Shown here in pieces: positions 7,401 through 11,849 of a stretch of DNA of 11,849 nt. The notes under the pieces were generated by a model. It did not search any database, was not told the origin of the DNA, and saw only the letters and a list, made by a program, of their open reading frames with translations. The translations under genes and the position numbers were made by a program. The DNA comes from JAFAHS01 sp046728175 (GTDB lineage: Bacteria > Desulfobacterota > Binatia > Binatales > Binataceae): NCBI GenBank assembly GCA_046728175.1, contig JBKPEA010000041.1:1-11849 (forward strand). The letters are read 5' to 3'. Each line of letters starts with the position of its first letter. The first letter of the stretch is position 1.

Positions 7401-8220
7401 GCTCAATTGACAGCGCGCCCGACGGCAACTTGAGCGCCATCGAAGGCGGCAGATAGCTGATGAACTGCGATAGATCGATACGATGGAAGTTCAGGGTGAA
7501 AGCGGAGTCACGCGTGCCGGCAAACGGCCGTGAAGCACCCTGGACCTGTACCGGGGTGCCATCGATGTCCATTTTCAGCAACGGCTGCACGACGTAGTCG
7601 ATCTTGCCGGGCAGGTTCGCGATAAACGGTACATCGAGTTCGAGCTGCTTGATTTCGTGGTGCGAGCCGACTTTTTCGTCATTGAAGGTTACGTCGCCAT
7701 CGAGGATGCGAATGTTGGAGACCGAGAACTTGAGCGGCTTGGAAGGCGCTTGCGGGGAGGGCGCAGCGCTTGGGGCGAGCAGGTCGGAGAAGTTGAACGT
7801 GCCATCGGACTTGCGAACGACATCCATCGCCGGCTTATCCAGCGTGAACTCCTTGACTATCGGCTTGATCCGAAAGAGAGAGCTCCACCCCGCCTTCAGG
7901 TTGAGATGTGCGAACGCCGCCAGCGGCTTCTCATTGCCGTGACCTCCGACCCGCAAGTCATTGACCTGGAGGCGAAGCGTGTAGGGGTTGAAGCGAATCG
8001 TGCCAACGGTTACGGGTCGATGGAGGCTGGTGGCGACCTGGCCGGTCAGTATGCCGCGAAGAACGTGCGGCACCACGAGAAACCCGCCGATGGTGAAGGT
8101 CAGCAGTACCACCAGAACCGTGATGCCGATCCGGCGGCCGCGGCGCGTTTTAGCCAGTTCGGCCGCACGTTCCGCAATCATCCATCCTCGTTGTAGATAG
8201 ACGTTGTCGGACTCGGGCAT
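4414..8220 (-). CDS. DUF748 / AsmA-like large inner-membrane-anchored protein
   Basis: A 1268-residue envelope protein. A basic cytoplasmic N-terminus (T-R-R-G-R-R, 25-30) precedes one membrane segment at about 31-52; the rest should be periplasmic. Family members resemble AsmA/TamB beta-groove proteins linked to lipid transport and outer-membrane maintenance; the exact role here is inferred. Four modules each end in a G-x-(F/L)-(N/S)-(F/V/L)-S/A type motif (around 140, 348, 581 and 812), followed by an Ala/Pro-rich linker (about 148-161, 358-393, 590-625, 842-866). After each linker a similar strand-rich start recurs near 165, 397, 626 and 868. A Gly-rich hinge (1077-1083) leads to a C-terminal domain with OmpA-like spacing (V-P-F-N-P-G at 1095, G-R-V-D-P at 1131, a later R-A-A-V-V-R-Q-Y-L). 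ATG 8220 is preferred over an in-frame start at 8304: it has GGAAAG 6 nt upstream, and the extra 28 residues look non-coding. Confidence 0.9.
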   Translation of the reverse strand: MPESDNVYLQRGWMIAERAAELAKTRRGRRIGITVLVVLLTFTIGGFLVVPHVLRGILTGQVATSLHRPVTVGTIRFNPYTLRLQVNDLRVGGHGNEKPLAAFAHLNLKAGWSSLFRIKPIVKEFTLDKPAMDVVRKSDGTFNFSDLLAPSAAPSPQAPSKPLKFSVSNIRILDGDVTFNDEKVGSHHEIKQLELDVPFIANLPGKIDYVVQPLLKMDIDGTPVQVQGASRPFAGTRDSAFTLNFHRIDLSQFISYLPPSMALKLPSGALSIELLLHFRQADTGPSIVLNGAVAVDQLDLRDSSNTPVLAVDHGEVKVDQLGPLDRVAYLSEIALIGLKANLVRSQDGALNVATMFGGSPARKEETTAAPATPAPAAPGPVTAAQPAETQEESSAFDLAVDSIKVIDSAASYTDLSAGSLATAALDGLNAQVKHLRLSGQLPADYQVAANLHTGGTVALKGTLQLAKSDATADLALDQIDLPSLQAFAQSVFAGTLSSGKLSAHGTLQTHFAGDQFNLHAEPADLAIDNLAIKQARMKDPPVAWTHFGVTLDNFDLASQQVAVKEVRSDGIKLLVQRSKGGQLSLMELMKKPAPPAAEPRRRIPASTEREERSVDKPAAEPPAPSWHYQVQSIALEKTDARFEDYATPKVVRAQFAPLNIHLKDVTNDFAKPFGVQIDGVRNRRGTFKIDGNAAVAPLNTELGVETKNLDLAAIDNYVSTKLNARLTSAELTMKAQAGVQQVNKDYHLKYRGDVALTNFAAIDKLTGDNFIDWKSLSIRGVDAAVGEGEPKVHVRSVALANFDARVILNSSGKLNLSDLVTQPNAARKSLTRENLQEGEVLPGAKAPAPTATPAPAAAATAAAHPMNADLMVDKVTLEGGHVYYTDDFIKPNYSADLTDIAGSVGAFGTSTQQPADVELRGQVNGSAPLNITGSVNPLTPLAYVDIKAKAQGIELTGLSAYSAKYTGYPIIKGSLNVDIHYLLNQGALTANNHIFLDQLTFGDRVENSTARNLPVRFAVAVLKNSRGEIDLNIPVSGSLSDPQFSLGAVIWGAFMNVLTKAVTAPFSLLASAVGAIAGGGGGSGDAGSTQDLSFVPFNPGLATLTKSAKNGLTTLGNALRDRPALHLSICGRVDPDKDLQGLRQAWVDEQIRAQKARALGKDPESVEVTQGDYDEYLERAYNKAKIPKPRNFVGLAKDLPHDEMKKLMLEQAPVSKDDLPKLADGRAAVVRQYLGATVPADRLSVVAPKLNADGIKDGPTTRADLALQ

Positions 8221-8237
8221 TGGCGACTTTCCGCGTT

Positions 8238-8684
8238 TCAGGACCGGTTTAATTCGGCCCCCGGCCGGATGGTCCGGATGGGGCGATGGTAAGCAAACCT
8301 GCACGGGATTGCCATATAAGTACTACGTATCTCAGGGCGAGGTGACGTTTGACGAGGTAAAATTAAGCCAGAACGAATAAACAGAACCTTGCTCAGCCAG
8401 GTATACCAGAGAAACGTGTCATACGAGTAAAAGACACTTCGGAAGTCAGAGTCAATCGCTGGATCCTGACTAGTAAAATCGTTGCCGAATCTGAGCTGCG
8501 GCCCCCTTAGGTTCGGAGGTGACCGAACGCGCGACGAACCCGGCGCGAAAGGTTCTCCGACGAAAACCAAAAGGCATCTTACCGTCCCACCGGTGCTTAA
8601 CTGTAAAAGGTTCCGCCGGCTGATGTTCGCTCTTACAAAACTCTCGCTTTTATCGTGGCTCTTCTGAGTCTTTTCTGACGGCAT
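8238..8684 (-). pseudogene. Possible 5' remnant of a Tat-exported protein gene
   Basis: The frame begins with ATG 8684, preceded by AGGAGG about 12 nt upstream. Its first 50 residues are hydrophilic, then carry S-R-R-N-L-L-Q at 22-28, close to the twin-arginine consensus S-R-R-x-F-L-K, then a moderately hydrophobic stretch (L-S-T-G-G-T-V, C-L-L-V-F-V-G) broken by an Arg at 36. Beyond residue 50 the sequence is not recognisable, and the frame runs past the likely DUF748 start region, ending 18 nt before it. My reading is that only the signal-peptide end of a Tat substrate survives, with drift or frameshift after it. It could also be a chance open frame; codon use is not clearly coding. The mature protein cannot be identified. 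Confidence 0.3.
8426..8455 (-). promoter_or_regulatory. Weak sigma-70-like promoter candidate toward the DUF748 gene
   Basis: Read on the minus strand, TTGACT (8455-8450) is followed after 18 nt by TTTACT (8431-8426), matching 5/6 and 4/6 of the consensus boxes. It would leave a leader of about 200 nt before ATG 8220. The match is modest and the local AT-richness makes chance matches likely. Confidence 0.25.
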
Positions 8685-8733
8685 CGCACTTGCTGCCCTC
8701 CTGCGGGGTCGACCCTGGTCGTGTCAACGACTC

Positions 8734-10578
8734 GTGAGAGGTCACAGAGCATTGAGCTGGTCCAGGCGGGGCGAGGCTGGATTCGGGGCGGCGACGTTGG
8801 TCGTCCTGTCCAGCGGCCTTTCGAGAGAAACGGACGCCAAGCTGGCCCGACTTGCTGAGAGGTGGGGCATCGGGGCGGTTTTCCTCGATTCCGCAAGCGG
8901 TGCGCCGATCGAGATCCTCAATCAAATCGATCAGCGGGGCCGTGTGTGCCTCGCCGCAAGCGCAGCTTCGCTCATCAGACTGGTTCGCGAGCGCAGCGCC
9001 CTGCTTGACAGCTTCATTTCGGCGTTTCCGGCGGCGCTGTTTTATGGCTTCGACGGGTTGTCCGGGACCAATGCCGTGTTGTCGTGGCTGACCGGAACCG
9101 CGGAACGAGAAAGCGCTGCGCTTCCAGACTCAGCACGGGAGGTCTCGTTTTCCGCGAATTTGCCATCCTGCTGCGAGTCGCTCCGCGGGCTCGGCTTTCG
9201 CCTCGAGGGCCGCGGCAGGCGGTGGCGTGGCTTTCCCGGTCTAAGCGGCATGCCGCTTATGAAGATCGGTGAGCTCACTTCGTTTGCGAGTTTTGCGCGT
9301 GGACCGTCGCGGGTTTTCCTGCTGGCGGGAAGTGAGCTGCTCGATGTGGCCGCTCCCTTGTCGCCCTCCGACCCGGTGGCGGAATTCTATGCGCAGCTTG
9401 CGCCATGGTTGATGTTTCTGCGCAGCGGGTTTGGCGAGTGGTGCTGGCACAATCCGAACCTGCAGGGGGCATGGATCATTGACGATCCGCTGCTCAAGGA
9501 GAACTACGGCTTCCTTCGCTACACCGATCTGATCGAGGCGCTCGATGCCGACGACGTTACTGCATCCATCGCGTTCGTACCCTGGAATCACGGCCGCAAC
9601 TCGGCCGACACCCTCGCGTTGTTTCGATCCCGCGACGATCGCCTTTCGGTCTGCATTCACGGCTGTGACCATACTGAGAAAGAGTTCGGTTCGGGCAGCT
9701 CTGAGGAACTGCGCGCCAAAGCGAAGCTGGCGGTGGCGCGGATGGAGGAACTGCGGGTGCGGGAGGGACTCGCGTACGAACCGGTCATGGTTTTCCCGCA
9801 GGGCGGCTTTTGCAAGGGCGCCCTCGAGGCGCTTGCAGCCGAGGGTTTTCTGGCGGCGCTCAACCCCTCGGTTTTCGCCGAGGACCACCAGCCGGGCGAC
9901 ATAGCCGCCGGGGATCTTCTCGATCTAGCAATTTCGCGCTACGGAAGATGTCCCCTGTTTTCGCAAAGATACCCGGTCAGTATTTTCCCAGTGGCCTTCG
10001 ATCTGTTCGTCGGCAAACCCGCGCTGCTGGTGGAGCATCACGGCTTTTTCCGCAACGGATGTCGCCCGATGACGGATTTCGTGCGTCGGCTTAAAGTCCA
10101 GTCACCGGACCTGACCTGGTCCTCGCCGGGTGAAATTTTCACCGAGGCGGCTTTGCACCAAAAGATCAGCGATGACGAAACCCGGGTTCGCTTCTACGCC
10201 GATCGGCTCCTGTTGCAGAACGTCTCGGACCGCCGCACAACCTACCGGCTTCATCGACCCGGGCAATTTTCCGGGGTCTCTCACATCTTGTGCGACGGCG
10301 AGGCTTTGGAGGCCGCCGTCTCGGAGTCGGAGCTGGCGAGCGAAGTGACGCTCAATCCGCGCGAGCTCGTGAGCATCGAGGTGCCGGGCGCGCGGGTGCC
10401 AGGTTCCGCCCCGCTGCGTCGGTCCCTCGGCTACCGAGCCAAAGTCGCTGCGCGCCGCTACCTTTCCGAGTTTCGCGACAACTATGTGGCCCGCAATGAG
10501 TGGCTGCTTTCGGTTTCCGAAAAGGTCAAGCGTCGTCTGACGCCACCGCGGAGATCGCCAGCCCCGACGGTACATTGA
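8734..10578 (+). CDS. Polysaccharide deacetylase-like protein, uncharacterised family
   Basis: A 614-residue protein with a NodB/CE4-like deacetylase core in its middle. The core shows I-I-D-D-P at 248-252 (motif 1, where classical members have T-F-D-D-G), I-H-G-C-D-H-T at 308-314 (His309 and His313 as the metal-binding H-x3-H pair), and V-F-P-Q-G-G-F at 353-359 in place of R-x-P-Y. F-D-L-F-V-G-K-P and L-V-E-H-H follow at 422-436. CE4 enzymes remove N- or O-acetyl groups from sugars using a metal; the Asp and both His are kept, so activity is plausible but unproven. An N-terminal alpha/beta-like region (20-240), a strand-rich segment (485-550) and a basic C-terminal tail (560-605) flank the core. 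No signal peptide or membrane segment is visible, so a cytoplasmic role, perhaps on glycan precursors, is inferred. GTG 8734 has no clear ribosome binding site; TTG 8752, with GAGAGG 10 nt upstream, is an alternative start. Confidence 0.75.
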   Translation: MRGHRALSWSRRGEAGFGAATLVVLSSGLSRETDAKLARLAERWGIGAVFLDSASGAPIEILNQIDQRGRVCLAASAASLIRLVRERSALLDSFISAFPAALFYGFDGLSGTNAVLSWLTGTAERESAALPDSAREVSFSANLPSCCESLRGLGFRLEGRGRRWRGFPGLSGMPLMKIGELTSFASFARGPSRVFLLAGSELLDVAAPLSPSDPVAEFYAQLAPWLMFLRSGFGEWCWHNPNLQGAWIIDDPLLKENYGFLRYTDLIEALDADDVTASIAFVPWNHGRNSADTLALFRSRDDRLSVCIHGCDHTEKEFGSGSSEELRAKAKLAVARMEELRVREGLAYEPVMVFPQGGFCKGALEALAAEGFLAALNPSVFAEDHQPGDIAAGDLLDLAISRYGRCPLFSQRYPVSIFPVAFDLFVGKPALLVEHHGFFRNGCRPMTDFVRRLKVQSPDLTWSSPGEIFTEAALHQKISDDETRVRFYADRLLLQNVSDRRTTYRLHRPGQFSGVSHILCDGEALEAAVSESELASEVTLNPRELVSIEVPGARVPGSAPLRRSLGYRAKVAARRYLSEFRDNYVARNEWLLSVSEKVKRRLTPPRRSPAPTVH

Positions 10579-10589
10579 GGTGGAGCGAA

Positions 10590-10602
10590 GGTTTTGAAAA
10601 CC
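10590..10602. repeat. 13-bp palindrome just after the deacetylase-like gene
   Basis: GGTTTT, one central G, then AAAACC: a perfect 6+1+6 inverted repeat starting 11 nt after the stop codon. It may be an operator half-pair or a weak hairpin. It shares the outer GGT...ACC with the larger palindrome 70 nt downstream. Confidence 0.4.
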
Positions 10603-10647
10603 AGCATGACGAAAAATCTCGCTGGCGGTGCCGAACTGCCGGATTGG

Positions 10648-10674
10648 TTGACACCCACGGAGCGGCAGTATGCT
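10648..10674 (+). promoter_or_regulatory. Promoter candidate with a consensus -35 box
   Basis: TTGACA at 10648-10653 matches the -35 consensus exactly. TATGCT at 10669-10674 matches the -10 box at 4 of 6 positions, but the spacer is only 15 nt. Predicted transcription would begin near 10681, inside the 26-bp palindrome, and lead into the methyltransferase remnant at 10731. Confidence 0.35.
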
Positions 10675-10697
10675 GGTAAAGAAATTTCTTCACCAGC
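10672..10697. promoter_or_regulatory. 26-bp near-perfect palindrome, candidate operator
   Basis: The left arm GCTGGTAAAGAAA (10672-10684) is matched by its reverse complement in the right arm (10685-10697) at 12 of 13 positions; the single mismatch is A10678 against C10691. It overlaps the end of the putative -10 box and the expected transcription start, the classic place for a dimeric repressor. As RNA it would also fold into a strong hairpin, but no T-run follows, so a standard terminator for the upstream gene is less likely. Confidence 0.5.
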
Positions 10698-10730
10698 CGG
10701 GGGCGCGCAGTCGAATTTTTCCGAGAGAGG

Positions 10731-10977
10731 TTGACGGAGCCGCTGCACCTCAAACTGGCCTCGTTACTGGTCGCCATGTTCGGTGGGGTGCGTTCCAGGA
10801 TCGCGTTCGATCTCGTTCAGCGTGCACACTACGCCTACGGATTGCCTGAAGCCGCCGATCAGGCGCGCAAGGCGGGACTCTCCGCCTTCACGGCGGTGGA
10901 ATTCGGAGTCGCCGCCGGTGAAGGGCTGATTAATATGTGCTGGGTCGCGGAGCTAGTCACCGCGGAAACCGGCGTCC
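10731..10977 (+). pseudogene. N-terminal fragment of a class I SAM-dependent methyltransferase
   Basis: From TTG 10731 the protein reads T-E-P-L-H-L-K-L, F-D-L-V-Q-R-A-H-Y-A-Y-G-L, A-A-D-Q-A-R-K-A-G-L, then E-F-G-V-A-A-G-E-G-L and E-T-G-V. This is the N-terminus and SAM-binding loop (acidic-G-x-A-x-G-x-G) of a methyltransferase family whose full members are about 250 residues. After about residue 82 the similarity stops abruptly: the frame runs on to 11138 with Arg/Gln/Ser-rich sequence that is not the family, while a different frame takes up a CBS-domain gene. The rest of the SAM fold and the substrate site are missing, so no enzyme is expected. TTG 10731 is the only start in frame after the TAA at 10677-10679. 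The position after a deacetylase-like gene hints at a former glycan-modification locus, which is speculative. Confidence 0.75.
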
Positions 10978-11376
10978 GCGACGCTAGCCAGCAGTACGCA
11001 TGCTCAGCTGCTGATAGGGCGCGGCCCGATCGACACCGTTACTGGTGTAGTTCGAAAACAAGACCTCTCCGAGTGCAGCATCAAAGGCAGAGCTCTGGAA
11101 ATCGCGGCCGTCATGCGGGCACCAACCGTCATTTGTGAGGGAACGTCAATCCTCAACACCCTTGAGGTGTTTAAGCTCACACCGGTTCACATGGCCGTGG
11201 TGGTAGATCATGGCGGCAGCGTGCAGGGGATCGTGACGCAGACGGACCTTCTGGAAGCGATAGCGGGCGAAATGCCTAAGCCGGGGCACAATCCGCAGCC
11301 ACAGAGCGCGACGACAGCCGCCCAACGCTGGAGGGCGCGATTCCTGCGAGCACGCCGCGGAAACGGTGGGCCTTGA
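10978..11376 (+). pseudogene. CBS-domain remnant of a TerC/HlyC-CorC-type membrane protein
   Basis: In frame 1 the sequence gives L-L-I-G-R-G-P-I-D, V-T-G-V-V-R-K-Q-D-L, A-A-V-M-R-A-P-T-V, H-M-A-V-V-V-D, then V-Q-G-I-V-T-Q-T-D-L-L-E-A-I-A-G-E-M-P. This is the CBS pair of TerC- or CorC-type integral membrane proteins, which are linked to metal or tellurite resistance and cation transport. The N-terminal membrane domain and the first half of CBS 1 are absent, replaced by the methyltransferase fragment. After about 11295 similarity moves to frame 3: E-R-D-D-S, L-E-G-A-I-P-A, matching the usual R-D-D-G-S-x-x-x-D-G-x-x-P-x-D-E segment, so a frameshift also occurred. The expected C-terminal CorC/HlyC domain is not found further on. 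ATG 11113 opens in frame within the CBS region, but starting there would not make a complete domain. Confidence 0.75.
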
Positions 11377-11849
11377 GGATAGTAAACCATGGCCACTGCC
11401 GCAGCCGTGAGAATTCACCCCGATACGAACAAGCTCACCAGACCGTTGGCGATTTGTGGTCAGCCTGCGACGAAAGTAAATCTCACAAAACGACCGGTGT
11501 GTCAGCGAGAAGTCAGGGACTGTGCTCTTCTCGTTAATTCGCTGCAGTCGCTTTCCGTTGGAGCGATCTGCCACAAGTTTCGTCGCGTTTCACCCCAGCT
11601 GACTACTAAGGCGCTGCCATAGGTCTGCGTCTAGCTCGAAAAAGTAGCGGTTACACAGATTCGACTTGGCATGCGCCGTGCTCAAGGCTGTGGAATCTAG
11701 CAAGGCCACGAGGGAGGCCACGCGCATCATGAGTCGATTTTTGCGACGCGAACAAGGAAGCGATCACGGCCGCCATCTTCACCGAACTAAAGCCGCAGCG
11801 CCGAAAAGTCAGGAGGGCCTGAGGCGAAGGGCGGCGCTCACTGTATGCA
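11377..11849. other. Terminal ~470 nt without a recognisable gene
   Basis: A 77-codon open frame from ATG 11389 to 11622 has no ribosome binding site of note and no familiar sequence. Another plus-strand frame is open from 11648 to the window edge, and a minus-strand frame is open from the edge to about 11650, but neither reads like a known protein. The stretch may hold further decayed sequence of the TerC-type gene or of another gene continuing outside the window. Confidence 0.45.

Larger units (their letters stand above)
8221..8733. other. 513-nt AT-richer gap between divergent genes
   Basis: The gap separates the minus-strand DUF748 gene from the plus-strand deacetylase-like gene and should hold both promoters. 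It is poorer in GC than its surroundings: 27 of 60 bases in 8341-8400 are G or C. It contains a possible Tat-signal gene fragment, one minus-strand promoter candidate and a small hairpin (GTTCGG 8511-8516 with CCGAAC 8523-8528). No RNA gene was recognised. Confidence 0.5.

Noticed and set aside
8511..8528. Hairpin GTTCGG/CCGAAC as a tRNA T-arm or riboswitch part
   Set aside because: No acceptor stem or anticodon arm surrounds it and no riboswitch core was recognised; a six-pair stem alone is not enough.
9241..9888. A 215-codon open frame on the minus strand
   Set aside because: It is antisense to the deacetylase-like core, which has conserved motifs in the plus frame; the minus product shows no domain.
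10672..10697. The 26-bp palindrome as a Rho-independent terminator
   Set aside because: The stem would be strong, but the bases after it are CGGGGGCG with no T-run, and it lies about 95 nt after the upstream stop.
10594..10734. A 46-residue open frame from TTG whose stop overlaps the methyltransferase TTG (TTGA)
   Set aside because: The overlap looks like coupling, but the start is rare, the peptide is unfamiliar and the frame runs through the promoter candidate and the 26-bp palindrome, which better explain the sequence.
11389..11622. A 77-codon open frame near the right end
   Set aside because: There is no ribosome binding site and no familiar motif, and it lies downstream of a decayed gene; it is kept only as part of the unassigned terminal stretch.
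11648..11849. Open frames on both strands running to the window edge
   Set aside because: Each is under 70 codons, neither has a convincing start or known motif, and the window ends before they could be judged.

Overview
The window is a GC-rich bacterial stretch, roughly 60% GC by eye. The organism is most likely a Gram-negative soil or environmental bacterium of the Acidobacteriota, Binatota or deep-proteobacterial type. That placement is an inference from the protein families: an AsmA-like DUF748 envelope protein, an MsnO8-type LLM flavoprotein, a PAS/class III cyclase sensor and a TerC/CorC CBS protein. No rRNA, tRNA, CRISPR array or insertion sequence was found. The intact genes lie in the middle (1950-10578), and both flanks carry broken genes.

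Left flank (1-1949): a decayed sensor gene of three tandem FixL-like PAS units, followed by the C-terminal end of a class III adenylate/guanylate cyclase. Unit spacing shows an ancestral 384-nt period. One unit carries an extra T, one has lost 36 nt, and the third is fused by deletion to the cyclase end. About 365 nt without a recognisable gene follow.

Centre left (1950-4404, plus strand): a compact set of metabolic genes, namely an LLM flavin-dependent oxidoreductase (TTG start), a PaaI-type hotdog thioesterase overlapping it by ATGA, and an SDR oxidoreductase with a strong ribosome binding site. They look co-transcribed and suggest oxidation and thioester hydrolysis of a lipid-like or xenobiotic substrate, which is unknown.

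Centre (4414-8220, minus strand): one very large DUF748/AsmA-like inner-membrane-anchored protein with four repeated modules and Ala/Pro linkers. It converges on the SDR gene with only 9 nt between stop codons. Upstream of it lies a 513-nt, AT-richer gap with a weak promoter candidate and what may be the 5' end of a lost Tat-exported protein gene.

Right (8734-10578, plus strand): a 614-residue protein with a NodB-like polysaccharide deacetylase core and long uncharacterised flanking regions. It is followed by a short intergenic region holding two palindromes, one of them 26 bp, and a TTGACA-type promoter candidate. This leads into a broken gene: the N-terminus of a SAM-dependent methyltransferase joined by a deletion to the CBS region of a TerC/CorC-type protein, which is itself frameshifted. 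The last ~480 nt hold nothing I recognise.

The strongest leads are the decayed triple heme-PAS cyclase sensor, the modular DUF748 protein, the uncharacterised deacetylase-like family, and the promoter/palindrome left in front of a destroyed methyltransferase. The matching style of damage on both flanks (indels plus deletion fusions) means either real gene decay or assembly/sequencing artefact; the sequence alone cannot decide.
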